This document shows positions 1 through 9,158 of a DNA stretch of 64,000 nt, in pieces. Under the pieces are notes generated by a model. That model did no database searches. It was given only the letters and a program-made list of their open reading frames with translations, and was not told the DNA's origin. Source of the stretch: Actinomyces mediterranea (GTDB lineage Bacteria; Actinomycetota; Actinomycetes; Actinomycetales; Actinomycetaceae); contig NZ_FTPB01000004.1 of assembly GCF_900155595.1 (NCBI RefSeq), positions 744,001 to 808,000 on the forward strand, written 5' to 3'. A program made the translations under genes and the position numbers. Positions within the stretch are counted from its first letter, which is position 1, and each line of letters opens with the position of its first letter.

Positions 1-1539
1 GACGGGGCCCGACCACCAGGCGAGGTGTGCGTGTCCGGGAAGGCCCACGCTCGCCTCGCCGAGAAGGCCCTCCACTGCTGCGGGGGCGAGCCCGATGAGG
101 GCGCCCGCTCCGAGGAGGAGGATCGGGGCCTGCATGAGCGCGGGGGTGGGCAGGCAGTGCTTCGTATCCCGGCGCATCAGCCCCTCATCGCCCTCGGCGG
201 GAAGGTCGCGTTCACCGAAGGCACCCCACCAGGCGCGCCACGAGTATGCGGCGGTGAGGATCGAGCCGACGACGACGATGACGAGGAGGAGGCGATCGAC
301 CGCGGGCGAAGCCCAAGCCGCCCCCGTTCCGTCAATGAGGCCGGTGATGAGTGCTTCTTTGCCGACGTATCCGACGGTGATCGGCACCCCTGCCATGGAG
401 GCCGCGGCGAATGCCGCGCCCGCGGCGAGCACAGGTTTGTGCCTGCCCAGCCCGGACAGGTTGCGCCAGTCCCGCGTGCCCGTCGCGGACTCGATCGCAC
501 CGACTGTGAGGAAGAGTGCGGATTTGAAGAGCGAGTGGGAGATGAGCATGGTGAGTCCGGCGGTCATCACGGGGGCGCTTCCATGACCGACGGCAGCGGT
601 GATGAGGCCCAATTGTGAGACCGTGCCGTAGGCGAGGACGAGTTTGAGGTCGTATTGCTTGAGGGCGCGCCATCCGCCAACGAGCATGGTCGCCGCTCCG
701 AAGGAGACGATGACTGCAGACCACGGGCCGATGTGCGTGAAGCCGGGGGTGAGCCGGGCAACGAGGTAGACGCCCGCTTTCACCATGGCGGCGGCATGCA
801 GGTAGGCGGATACGGGGGTCGGCGCGGCCATTGCGCCGGGCAGCCAGAAATGCGTGGGGATAAGAGCTGATTTGGAGAACGCGCCGGAGAGGATGAGCAG
901 GGCGCCTGTGACGACCTGCCCGGAGGAGACGGCCAATGATCCGGATGCTGCGGACGATACGAGTTCACTGAGCCGGTAGGAGCCGCCGGGCGCTGCGGCG
1001 ATCATGATGAAACCGGCGAACATGGCGAGAGAGCCGGAGGTCGTCACCAGTAACGCCTGCCGTGCTGCGATCCGCGCGGGCCGACGATCGTAGTGGTGTC
1101 CGATGAGCAGGAAGGACAGCACGGACGTCGCCTCCCAGAACACGTAGAGGCCCATAGAATGGTCGGTCTGGACGAGTCCAAGCATCGCTGCGGCGAAGGC
1201 GGTGAAGACCATCGCGAATCGGCGCAGGCCGTGCGATTGGTCGGAGAAGTACCGCGAGGCGTAGACGAGGACGAGGCCGCCGATTCCCCCAACGATGAGC
1301 GTCATCAGCCAGGACAGCGTATCCATGCGCATCCACACTATGAGGTCGAGCCCGCGGATCCACACGAGAGATTCTTCGACGGGAGTGCCCGACAGGACGC
1401 GGGGCGAATACGCCAGGGCGAGGGCGAAGGCGGAGAAGGGGGCGAAGGCGAGGAGGGCGAGCGCGCGCCGTCCGAAACGGGTCACGAGCAGAGGCGCCAC
1501 GAGCACCGCACACACGTGCGCTGCGATGACGGCGAGCAT
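1..1539 (-). CDS. mrpA: Mrp-type Na+/H+ antiporter subunit A (MnhA/MrpA), N-terminal part
   Basis: The open frame reads from an ATG at 1539 off the left edge, so only about the first 513 residues are present. The ATG follows AAGGAG at a 6-base spacing. The translation is a string of membrane helices with the proton-pumping NuoL/MrpA core: a segment reading QTDHSMGLYVFWEATSVLSF, then LIGHHYD, and later FWLPGAMAAPTPVSAYLHAA with KAGVYLVAR. MrpA, with the other Mrp subunits, exchanges cytoplasmic Na+ for external H+ in the plasma membrane. Subunit A is usually the first gene of the mrp operon, which fits its position reading out of the window. NuoL is the main alternative. The MrpA call rests on the wording around the VFWEATS segment and on the absence of nuo genes nearby. 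Confidence 0.85.
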   Translation of the reverse strand, partial: MLAVIAAHVCAVLVAPLLVTRFGRRALALLAFAPFSAFALALAYSPRVLSGTPVEESLVWIRGLDLIVWMRMDTLSWLMTLIVGGIGGLVLVYASRYFSDQSHGLRRFAMVFTAFAAAMLGLVQTDHSMGLYVFWEATSVLSFLLIGHHYDRRPARIAARQALLVTTSGSLAMFAGFIMIAAAPGGSYRLSELVSSAASGSLAVSSGQVVTGALLILSGAFSKSALIPTHFWLPGAMAAPTPVSAYLHAAAMVKAGVYLVARLTPGFTHIGPWSAVIVSFGAATMLVGGWRALKQYDLKLVLAYGTVSQLGLITAAVGHGSAPVMTAGLTMLISHSLFKSALFLTVGAIESATGTRDWRNLSGLGRHKPVLAAGAAFAAASMAGVPITVGYVGKEALITGLIDGTGAAWASPAVDRLLLVIVVVGSILTAAYSWRAWWGAFGERDLPAEGDEGLMRRDTKHCLPTPALMQAPILLLGAGALIGLAPAAVEGLLGEASVGLPGHAHLAWWSGPV

Positions 1540-1679
1540 GTCGGACTCCTTGATGGGGCTGTGGATGAATTCTACGGGAATGGCTGCCCGCCTGCGTGGT
1601 CGGCTCAGCGTCACGGGGGCGCCCGGTGTCACAATGGGGGCAGTACTGTGGTTCCCGATCTGCACTCCGGAGGTGCCCG

Positions 1680-4118
1680 TTGTCGGCCTCGCCCGCACTC
1701 AGCGTCGTCAGCTGGGTCTTCGTGCTCTTCGCAACCCTGTTCGCGCTTCTGTCATTCGGGAGGGGACTGGCGCACATGTGGCGCCAGGTGTCGCAAGGGT
1801 CTGCGGATCCGGGCAGGCTCCGACCCGTGCCCGCTCGGGTGTGGATGATGCTGACGACTATCCTCACCCACCGCGAATTCAGACACCGTCCGTGGGTGAA
1901 GGCCGCCCACTGGCTCGTCATGCTCTCCTTCCCCCTCTTGTTCCTCACGCTCGTCACGGCGTATGCGCAATTGCGCGATCAGATGTGGGCGCTGCCCCTC
2001 ATCGGCCATTTCATCGGCTGGGAATGGTTGACGGAAATCCTCGCATGGGGCGGCCTGCTCGGCATCATCTACCTGATGGTGCTGCGCGGACGTTCGGGCC
2101 GCGGCTCCATCGCCGAAGCGGCGCTCTCCCACGACGACCCCGACTCCGCCGCGAAGGATGCGGGTGCCACAGTCCTGCCCTCCCAACTGTCATCGCCGCA
2201 CCCGCGCGGAGGCTCCCCCGCTGCCCTGGCGTCCCGCTTCCTCGGTTCGACCCGCTGGCAGGCCCTCTTCGTCGAATGGGTCGTGGCGATCGTATGTGCG
2301 TGCATCATCACGCTCCGCGGCCTCGAATATGCCCTCATGTCGGCTGAGGGCCAAGGGGCGGGCCTCGTGCGGCACTTCCCACTGACCGCGTGGATCGGCG
2401 CCCTCGCGGGTTCGGCCTCGCCCTCGTCCATTGCGAATGCCATCGTCGTCACCGCGACCGTCAAAATCATGACGTCGATGCTGTGGATGATGGTCGTCGG
2501 TGTGCAGACGTCAATGGGCGTCGCCTGGCACCGATTCGTTGCCATCGTGAACCTCTACTCGCGCCGCAACGAGGACGGGAGCAAATCCCTGGGCCCGGCG
2601 GACCACATGCTCATCGGTGGCGTCCCCGTCACCTCGCCCGACCAGTTCGACGACCTGCCCGAAGATGCGGTCCTGGGGACGGGCACAGCGGCGGACCTGT
2701 CATGGAAGGCTCGCCTCGACCTGTATTCCTGCACCGAGTGCGGGCGCTGCCAGGAGCTGTGCCCCGCGTGGAACACCGCCAAGCCCCTGTCCCCCAAGCT
2801 CCTCATCATGTCGATGCGCGACCACATGGAGTCCGCGTCCAATAAGGAGATCGTCTCCCAGCAGGTCCTCGACCAGCAGGTGCCGGGCGACCGCGGCGTT
2901 TCCGGTGTCGAGGACGACGGCGAGATGCTCCTCGACAAGGGCGTCGACCCGAGCCCCCACTCCTTCGACCTGGCGACGGTCCTCGCCGCCTCGGGCGCGA
3001 CCGGGCCACTCGGGGTCGCCGATGTTACGGCGCCCCTCGTCCCCGGCGTCGTCTCCGAGGAGGTGCTGTGGGACTGCACCATGTGCGGCGCCTGCGTCGA
3101 ACAGTGCCCCGTCGACATTGAGCACATCGACCACATCCTCGACCTGCGCCGCCACCAGGTCCTCATGGAGGCGGCCTTCCCCCGGGAGCTGGGCAGGGCG
3201 TTCCGCGGTATGGAGTCGAAGGCGAATCCGTACAACCAGCCGGCCCGCAAGAGGCTCGATTGGGCGAAAAATCTCGACTTCCCGGTCCCCGTCATCGGAG
3301 AGGACATCGAGTCCGCCGAAGGCGTCGACTACCTGTTCTGGGTGGGTTGCGCCGGGGCCTTTGATGACAAGGCGAAGCAGACGAGCGCCGCCGTCGCGGA
3401 ACTGCTCCATACGGCAGGAGTATCCTTCGCGGTCCTCGGCTCCGGGGAGTCCTGCACGGGAGACCCCGCCCGCAGGGCGGGCAATGAAGTCCTGTTCCAG
3501 ATGCTCGCCGCCCAGGCGATCGAGACCCTGAACGGGGCGAAGCCGCAGCGGATCGTGGTGTCCTGCGCCCACTGCTTCAACACGATCGCCGGGGAGTACC
3601 CGGAGCTGGGCGGGCGCTTCGATGTCATTCACCATACGCAGTTGCTCAACCGACTCGTCCGCGAGGGGCGCCTCACACCCGTCGCCCCGCCCTCGGGTTC
3701 CACCGCCCCCCTTCAGGTCGCCTACCACGACGCCTGTTTCCTGGGGCGTCACAATCGGATCTACGAGCCGCCGCGTGAACTCGTCGGCGCACTGCCCGGC
3801 GTCGACCTTGTGGAGATGCCGCGCAACCGCGACCGCGCGCTGTGCTGCGGAGCGGGCGGCGCGCATGCATGGTTCGAGGAGTCTCGGGGCGTGCGCATCG
3901 CGGACGCGCGCATCGCTGAGGCCTCGGCGACGGGCGCGGATGTCGTGGCAACCGCCTGCCCGTTCTGCTCCCAGATGCTCGGATCCGCCTCCGGTTCCTC
4001 CGCCGGACTCGCAGTCTCGTCGTCCGGCGGCGATAGGGATGCCTCCGCATCGACTCTCCCGGAAGTCAAGGATGTTGCCATCATGCTCCTCGACGCGGTT
4101 CGCAGGAAGAACGACTGA
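1680..4118 (+). CDS. Membrane-bound Fe-S oxidoreductase with CCG domains (heterodisulfide reductase-like)
   Basis: A TTG at 1680 preceded by CCGGAGG (1667-1673) is the best start and gives 812 residues. A longer in-frame start at 1596 lacks a ribosome binding site and adds a non-conserved leader. The N-terminal third is a set of membrane helices resembling a nitrate-reductase-gamma/HdrE cytochrome b domain. Two ferredoxin-like cysteine motifs follow (CTECGRCQELCP and CTMCGACVEQCP), which should bind two 4Fe-4S clusters. The C-terminal part carries CCG-type cysteine-rich domains (CAHCF, later ALCCGAGGAHAWFEE and ACPFC). Proteins of this layout, such as the mycobacterial Rv0338c group, pass electrons between a quinone pool and an unknown partner. 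It is transcribed divergently from the antiporter, with about 140 bases between them. Confidence 0.85.
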   Translation: MSASPALSVVSWVFVLFATLFALLSFGRGLAHMWRQVSQGSADPGRLRPVPARVWMMLTTILTHREFRHRPWVKAAHWLVMLSFPLLFLTLVTAYAQLRDQMWALPLIGHFIGWEWLTEILAWGGLLGIIYLMVLRGRSGRGSIAEAALSHDDPDSAAKDAGATVLPSQLSSPHPRGGSPAALASRFLGSTRWQALFVEWVVAIVCACIITLRGLEYALMSAEGQGAGLVRHFPLTAWIGALAGSASPSSIANAIVVTATVKIMTSMLWMMVVGVQTSMGVAWHRFVAIVNLYSRRNEDGSKSLGPADHMLIGGVPVTSPDQFDDLPEDAVLGTGTAADLSWKARLDLYSCTECGRCQELCPAWNTAKPLSPKLLIMSMRDHMESASNKEIVSQQVLDQQVPGDRGVSGVEDDGEMLLDKGVDPSPHSFDLATVLAASGATGPLGVADVTAPLVPGVVSEEVLWDCTMCGACVEQCPVDIEHIDHILDLRRHQVLMEAAFPRELGRAFRGMESKANPYNQPARKRLDWAKNLDFPVPVIGEDIESAEGVDYLFWVGCAGAFDDKAKQTSAAVAELLHTAGVSFAVLGSGESCTGDPARRAGNEVLFQMLAAQAIETLNGAKPQRIVVSCAHCFNTIAGEYPELGGRFDVIHHTQLLNRLVREGRLTPVAPPSGSTAPLQVAYHDACFLGRHNRIYEPPRELVGALPGVDLVEMPRNRDRALCCGAGGAHAWFEESRGVRIADARIAEASATGADVVATACPFCSQMLGSASGSSAGLAVSSSGGDRDASASTLPEVKDVAIMLLDAVRRKND

Positions 4119-4120
4119 CC

Positions 4121-4158
4121 GTCGCTCAGGGGTCTTTCAGAGGCAACCCCTGAGCGAC
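4121..4158 (+). terminator. Perfect 13-bp inverted repeat after the Fe-S oxidoreductase
   Basis: GTCGCTCAGGGGT (4121-4133) pairs perfectly with ACCCCTGAGCGAC (4146-4158) around a 12-base loop, three bases after the stop codon. There is no T run after the stem, so it may act as a weak terminator or an mRNA 3'-end stabiliser. Confidence 0.6.
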
Positions 4159-4184
4159 TCGCCCCTGCGCGGGCAGGGGTGTGG

Positions 4185-4197
4185 GACAATCGCACCA
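4185..4197 (+). promoter_or_regulatory. -10 element of a leaderless dcd transcript
   Basis: GACAAT (4185-4190) fits the actinobacterial -10 pattern (xAxxxT) and ends six bases before the dcd ATG. The transcript would therefore start on or next to the start codon, and no ribosome binding site is visible. Confidence 0.5.
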
Positions 4198-4778
4198 TGC
4201 TCCTCAGTGACCGCGATATCCGCGCCAGCCTCGACTCCGGGAGGATCCAACTCGATCCCCTCGACCGCAGTCTCGTTCAACCGGCGAGCATCGACGTCCG
4301 CCTCGACAGACTCTTCCGCCTCTTCGACAATCACCGCTATTCGGTGATAGATCCCGCTGCGGACCAGTCGGACCTCACTCACCAGGTGGATGTCGGCCCC
4401 GACGGGCCCTTCGTGCTCCACCCGGGTGAGTTCGTTCTCGGCGCGACCTATGAGCTTGTGACGCTCGGCGACGATATTGCGGCGCGACTGGAGGGCAAGT
4501 CCTCCCTCGGCCGTCTCGGCCTGCTCACTCACTCGACGGCTGGATTCATCGACCCCGGTTTTTCCGGGCACGTCACTTTGGAGCTGTCGAATACTGCGAC
4601 GATGCCGATCCTGCTGTACCCGGGTATGAAGGTCGGACAACTGTGCTTCTTCGACTTGTCCTCGGCTGCGGAGCGCCCCTACGGTTCGGCCGGACTCGAA
4701 TCCCACTACCAGGGACAGAGGGGCCCCACACCGTCGCGCACCCACATGCGCTTCTCGCGCACCCGAATCGACGGATGA
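4197..4778 (+). CDS. dcd: dCTP deaminase, dUMP-forming
   Basis: The 193-residue length is usual for the family, with the conserved start [10 protein letters not shown]. It converts dCTP to dUMP (deamination plus diphosphate release), supplying thymidylate synthase and keeping dUTP low. Core motifs are [33 protein letters not shown] and the C-terminal PYGSAG...[11 protein letters not shown]. These match the bifunctional mycobacterial type rather than the E. coli dUTP-forming type. The ATG at 4197 is preferred over an in-frame ATG at 4179 because it starts at the conserved residue and sits just after a -10-like element. Confidence 0.95.
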   Translation: MLLSDRDIRASLDSGRIQLDPLDRSLVQPASIDVRLDRLFRLFDNHRYSVIDPAADQSDLTHQVDVGPDGPFVLHPGEFVLGATYELVTLGDDIAARLEGKSSLGRLGLLTHSTAGFIDPGFSGHVTLELSNTATMPILLYPGMKVGQLCFFDLSSAAERPYGSAGLESHYQGQRGPTPSRTHMRFSRTRIDG

Positions 4779-4782
4779 CCCC

Positions 4783-6093
4783 ATGGCCGATACCCCGCCC
4801 GACGGCCTCCACCGACGCTCCATGCGCGACCGCATTGCCGATGCGGCATCCTCCACCATCGACCGGCGAATCTCGAACCTCGCCACTCCTCCCGCCGTCG
4901 ACCCCGCGCAACTCACCTCCACCTCCATGACGTCGATCGGCTCCCTCGCAGACATGTCGACGGCATTCACCGTGGGCGACGAGGGGGGGGTGATCCGCAC
5001 GAGCGCCCTCGCCCCGATTTCCGCGCCCCTCGACGTGACCGGGCCCGCAGGGGTCATCGACCTCGCCGATGCCCGCGCCCACCACCTCCTCCTGATCGCC
5101 GATGATGTCGAGGCCGCCGAGATCGAGGCTCTCGCCCTCTCCATCTGGGACGTCGCCTCCTGGGAGGGTGCGGGACTGCTGCACCTGACGAATGGGGCGC
5201 GCCTCGAAGGACCGTGGACCGTCGATGTCGCCACCCGCAAGGAGTTGGGGACGCCCGCCTCCTTCACACGGGCGTGGGTGCTCCGCTGCCCGGCGTCGCG
5301 GCGCAACCCCGTCGCCCCCGGGCTCGCCGCGCTCGACGACTGGGCGCGGGCCTTCCCCGACGGCATCCCCTCGGGCCTGGAATACCGGGTACTCGTCGCA
5401 CTGCGCCGGATGGCGCGGCGCCTGGGAGCGGGACTGCGGATCGCCGATTCGGGGGCCCTCATCGCGCCGGACCCGGATTCTGCGGTGTCTCTCGCGATCT
5501 ACACCCCCCGGTGGCTCGATCCGCCCGATCTGATGGCGGCCCTGGAACCCGAGTTCCCCCGAATCATTGATTCTCGCGATGTGATGCTCGAGTCGCCCCG
5601 CCAGCCCAGCGCCGCCCAGATCAAGCAGATCGAAGAGGCGAAGAAGAACCTGGGGCCGACGCGTATGGACGTCGCGACGAAGATCGCGCACGTGCGCGAG
5701 GAGAGCGAGCGCCACGAGCAGCGCGGTGAGGTCCCCGTCGTGTCCGGTTATGCGACGATGACGCCGATCGCGAACCGATCCGACCTCATGATCGAGGTTC
5801 ATCCGGTGCCCCGCCCGCCGCAGGTGCTGCGTTGGGAATCGTGGACGACGGGTGTCATCATCGAGTACCGGCTGCGTTGGCTGCCCGGCGGCTCGATGGA
5901 GTTCCCCGCCACCGGAATGTCGAGGACCGCTCGTTTGGAGCGCATGCGCTCCGCCCGCGATATTGAGAAGGCCGCGGGGATCCTGGTGTCCATCGTCGGG
6001 GGTTCGGTCATCGACGAGGACGGCTTCCTCGTCGGCCTCGAAGAGCAGCCCGTCGGCGAGGACTCCGCCCCCGAGCTCGACGCCGACCGGTGA
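4783..6093 (+). CDS. Conserved hypothetical protein
   Basis: This 436-residue soluble protein starts four bases after dcd and overlaps mutY by four bases, so the three genes probably form one operon. No signal peptide, membrane helix or catalytic motif is recognisable. The composition is acidic and alanine-rich. The middle region (about 120-300) looks globular, and a charged helical stretch lies near 300-320 (IKQIEEAKKNLGP). I do not recognise the family. The context with dcd and mutY (nucleotide pool and oxidised-guanine repair) may be coincidental. Confidence 0.75.
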   Translation: MADTPPDGLHRRSMRDRIADAASSTIDRRISNLATPPAVDPAQLTSTSMTSIGSLADMSTAFTVGDEGGVIRTSALAPISAPLDVTGPAGVIDLADARAHHLLLIADDVEAAEIEALALSIWDVASWEGAGLLHLTNGARLEGPWTVDVATRKELGTPASFTRAWVLRCPASRRNPVAPGLAALDDWARAFPDGIPSGLEYRVLVALRRMARRLGAGLRIADSGALIAPDPDSAVSLAIYTPRWLDPPDLMAALEPEFPRIIDSRDVMLESPRQPSAAQIKQIEEAKKNLGPTRMDVATKIAHVREESERHEQRGEVPVVSGYATMTPIANRSDLMIEVHPVPRPPQVLRWESWTTGVIIEYRLRWLPGGSMEFPATGMSRTARLERMRSARDIEKAAGILVSIVGGSVIDEDGFLVGLEEQPVGEDSAPELDADR

Positions 6094-7022
6094 TCCCCGA
6101 CCGCGTTGACGACGCCGCCCTCGTCGCGATCAGAAGCGCCCTCATCGACTGGTACCGGCACAACAAGCGGGACCTGCCAATGCGTTCCAGGGGCGTCACC
6201 CCGTGGGGAACCCTCGTCGGGGAGGTGATGAGCCAGCAGACCCCGATGCCGCGAGTCCAGCCCGTCTGGCAGCGGTGGATGCGACTGTGGCCGACGCCCG
6301 CCGACTTGGCGGCCGCGCCCGCAAGCCGGGTCCTCATCGAATGGGGGCGCCTCGGCTACCCGTCCAGGGCGCTGCGCCTGAGGGAGTGCGCCGCCGCGAT
6401 CGCTGCGAGGCCCGGCGGCGAAGTCCCCGCTGATTACGACGAGCTCCTCGCGCTTCCGGGAATCGGGCCCTACACCGCTTCCGCAGTGGTTTCCTTCCAG
6501 TTCCACGGGCGCGTCCCCGTCCTCGATACGAATATCCGCCGGGTCCTAGCGCGCGCCCTCGTCGGCGAGGAGCGCCCCCGCTCATCCGCGCCCACTGCCT
6601 TTGAGCGCGCCCTCGCCACTCGGATGCTGCCCGACGAGGGCGCCGAGTGCGCACAGTGGAATGTTGCGGTCATGGAATTCGGGGCCCTCGCCTGTACGCA
6701 GCGTGAACCTCAGTGCGCCGACTGCCCGATCGCTACAGCATGCGCGTGGAATCTCGCGGGCAGGCCTGCGAGTGGGCACCCTGCGAGGACGCAGGCGTGG
6801 GCGGGGACGGACCGTCAGGCCAGGGGCCGCGTCATGGCGCTCCTGCGCTCGAATCATGAGGATGCCGAAGCGGCCTCACAGCGCGGCGTCACGCGCGACG
6901 AGGCGCTGACTGCGGCGACGCTCGAGGGCGCCGAAGGGGACCAGGCCGAGCGCGTCCTCGCCGCCCTCGAACGCGACGGCCTCCTTGTGGACGAGGGCGG
7001 GGTTGTACGGCTGCCCGATTAG
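6090..7022 (+). CDS. mutY: A/G-specific adenine glycosylase
   Basis: The GTG start at 6090 overlaps the previous stop (GTGA). The protein has 310 residues and removes adenine mispaired with 8-oxoguanine. Visible features: the catalytic helix with VGEVMSQQT (Glu45 is the expected general acid), the helix-hairpin-helix LPGIGPYTASAV, the catalytic Asp in VLDTNIRRVLAR, and the 4Fe-4S cluster loop C-X6-C-X2-C-X5-C (CTQREPQCADCPIATAC). The C-terminus is short, so the MutT-like 8-oxoG recognition domain of E. coli MutY is reduced or absent, as in several actinobacterial enzymes. Confidence 0.95.
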   Translation: MIPDRVDDAALVAIRSALIDWYRHNKRDLPMRSRGVTPWGTLVGEVMSQQTPMPRVQPVWQRWMRLWPTPADLAAAPASRVLIEWGRLGYPSRALRLRECAAAIAARPGGEVPADYDELLALPGIGPYTASAVVSFQFHGRVPVLDTNIRRVLARALVGEERPRSSAPTAFERALATRMLPDEGAECAQWNVAVMEFGALACTQREPQCADCPIATACAWNLAGRPASGHPARTQAWAGTDRQARGRVMALLRSNHEDAEAASQRGVTRDEALTAATLEGAEGDQAERVLAALERDGLLVDEGGVVRLPD

Positions 7023-7025
7023 CAG

Positions 7026-8399
7026 TCAGTAGCGGATGGCGTCGATCGGCTTGACCCTGACAGCGGCGAAGGCGGGGATGATCCCGCACAGGGCGCCGAT
7101 CGATGTGGAGATCGTGACGCCGGCGATCGCCGCGGACATGGGGAATGCGGGCGGCTCCTGCATTTCGATGCCGAGTGTGGCGAGGGGGATGAATCGCAGG
7201 ACGACGATCGCGATTGCGACGCCGATGACGCCGGCCACGAAGGTTGCGACCACCGACTCCATGAAGACCGCGAAGAAGACGCGTCCGGCGGAGGCGCCCA
7301 TAGCGCGTCGAATGCCGATCTCCCGGATGCGTTGTCGGACCGTTACGATCGCCACATTGAGCAGGCCGAGGGCGCCGAGGAAGATGACGATGCCGCCGAT
7401 GAGCATGATGACGGTGCGGATCGTGCTCGTCGAGGACTGGCCGGATTCGAAGCCCTCACCGCCGTTGACACTGCCCTTCCATCCCTTTCCGAGGACGGAC
7501 GCGAGGGCGCTCGGCAGTACGGTGCGCGCCTGCTCCGCCTGGTCCTCGCCGGTCCAGACGAGCATTTCGACATTTCCGCCGGAGGGCTGCTCGTTCCCCA
7601 GGGCGGCCGCGCTGACCTTCGTCAGCTGCCACGCGTCGTAGGAGACGTAGGCGGCGGGGCTGTCGAAACTCGTCGGGGATTTCACGACGCCGATCACCCG
7701 GTACTGGGTTCCCGCATCGTCCTTCGAGTGCAGGATGATCGGATCAACGATGGGGGTGCGGCCGAGGTAGTCCCACATCGCCGAGTTGATGACGATGGGC
7801 ACGAGGCGCTGCTCCGCGTCGGACTCGCCGATCCAGCCGCCCGCCATCGGTTGGAGTCTGAAGAGCGTCGCATAGGCCGGGTCGACGGCTTTGATCTGCA
7901 TCGTCTCTTCGAACCCCCACGCGGGCTGTGTGACGGGGACACCGCGGAAAGAGGAGTTCTGACGGATCTCATCGAATTCCTTCAACTCGACGGATCCGTA
8001 CTCCATGCGCGACCAGTAGGGGATTTCGAATCGCGCCGCGACGGTCTTCATCGCCTCTCCCATGGGGTCGCGGACGTTCACCCCTGCGATTATGGATTCG
8101 CTTGAAGAGCCCGCCGCGGATGCGGACGGTGATGCGGTGGTCTGGGATCCGTTCGCCTGGGACTCCGAGTTCGCGCTCTGCTGGTTCGCGCTGATGTGGA
8201 GGGTGATGGACCTGCCCGAATAGGACTCCGTGAGTTCCTGCGTCGCCTGAGCCGTCAGGTCGCCCAGGGCGATGACTGTAGACATTGCGGCGACCGCTGC
8301 GACGACGCCGACGAGGGAGAGGACGACACGGGCCTTTTGGACCTTCACCTCGCCCCAGGCCTCGACGAGTGCCCCGATCATCTGGCCGAAGAGATTCAT
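7026..8399 (-). CDS. MacB-like ABC transporter permease (FtsX domain)
   Basis: The 457-residue protein has an N-terminal membrane helix, a large extracytoplasmic MacB-PCD-type domain (about 50-300) and three C-terminal helices with the FtsX-family signature (RIREIGIRRAMGAS). It is the permease of a type VII, mechanotransmission-type ABC exporter. It overlaps the upstream ATPase gene by four bases, and the adaptor gene lies upstream of that, making a complete three-gene MacAB-like operon. The substrate cannot be read from sequence; macrolides, peptides or lipids are possible. Confidence 0.9.
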   Translation of the reverse strand: MNLFGQMIGALVEAWGEVKVQKARVVLSLVGVVAAVAAMSTVIALGDLTAQATQELTESYSGRSITLHISANQQSANSESQANGSQTTASPSASAAGSSSESIIAGVNVRDPMGEAMKTVAARFEIPYWSRMEYGSVELKEFDEIRQNSSFRGVPVTQPAWGFEETMQIKAVDPAYATLFRLQPMAGGWIGESDAEQRLVPIVINSAMWDYLGRTPIVDPIILHSKDDAGTQYRVIGVVKSPTSFDSPAAYVSYDAWQLTKVSAAALGNEQPSGGNVEMLVWTGEDQAEQARTVLPSALASVLGKGWKGSVNGGEGFESGQSSTSTIRTVIMLIGGIVIFLGALGLLNVAIVTVRQRIREIGIRRAMGASAGRVFFAVFMESVVATFVAGVIGVAIAIVVLRFIPLATLGIEMQEPPAFPMSAAIAGVTISTSIGALCGIIPAFAAVRVKPIDAIRY

Positions 8400-9142
8400 G
8401 CGTCGGCTCCATCCGTCATGAGCGCGGAATCCGCGGTGGGACTGACGAGTGCGCCCGGATTGTCGACTGCGTGTAGGACGCCCTCGGACAGGGAGTACAC
8501 GCGCTTGGCGCGGACGGCGACGTTGAAGTCGTGGGTGATGACGATGAGTGCCGCATCGTTCTCGCGCGCGACGCTCTCGAGGAGTTCCATGACTGCTGTG
8601 CCCGTATTCGGGTCGAGGGCGCCGGTCGGCTCATCGGCGAGGATGATCTTCGGCTGGCGCACGAGGGCGCGCGCAATGGCGATGCGCTGCTGCTCTCCGC
8701 CCGACATCTGGGTCGGATAGGAGTCGAGGCGGTCGCCGAGGCCAACGCGGGACAGCATGTCTGCGCTGAGATCCTTGCGCTTCCAGAACTTCATGCCCGC
8801 CGTGTAGAGCATGGGCACTTCGACGTTCTCCAGCGCTGTGCGCGCATTGAAGATGTTGAACTGTTGGAAGACGAATCCGAAGGTGTCGCCACGCAGACGC
8901 GCCCGTCGACCCTCGGACAGTTTCGAGACGTTGATGCCGTTGATGTGGTAGGCACCGGCGGTGGGCAGGTCGAGCAGTCCGATGATGTTGAGCATCGTGG
9001 ATTTTCCGGTTCCCGAGCGGCCGACGATGCAGATGTGGTCGCCTTCGTCCACAGTCAAGTCGATCCCCCGAAGGATATGCAGATCAGAACCATCGGGCAG
9101 GACGACTGTGCGAGTGACTCCCTCAAGAGTGATGAGTGACAT
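8396..9142 (-). CDS. ABC transporter ATP-binding protein (MacB/LolD type)
   Basis: The ATG at 9142 begins the conserved MSLITLEGVTRT and gives 248 residues; the frame extends further upstream but that part is a low-complexity arginine/serine run overlapping the adaptor gene. Walker A is GRSGTGKST, the signature is MSGGEQQRIAIARALV, and Walker B is ILADEPTGALD. The EPTGALD wording is typical of the LolD/MacB subfamily. It energises the FtsX-type permease encoded just downstream. Confidence 0.93.
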   Translation of the reverse strand: MSLITLEGVTRTVVLPDGSDLHILRGIDLTVDEGDHICIVGRSGTGKSTMLNIIGLLDLPTAGAYHINGINVSKLSEGRRARLRGDTFGFVFQQFNIFNARTALENVEVPMLYTAGMKFWKRKDLSADMLSRVGLGDRLDSYPTQMSGGEQQRIAIARALVRQPKIILADEPTGALDPNTGTAVMELLESVARENDAALIVITHDFNVAVRAKRVYSLSEGVLHAVDNPGALVSPTADSALMTDGADA

Positions 9143-9158
9143 GACGGTGATGCGCCCC

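Noticed and set aside
4137-5802. Minus-strand open frames of more than 400 codons opposite dcd and the unknown gene
   Set aside because: Low-complexity Arg/Ser/Gly composition, no start signals, and complete overlap with dcd.
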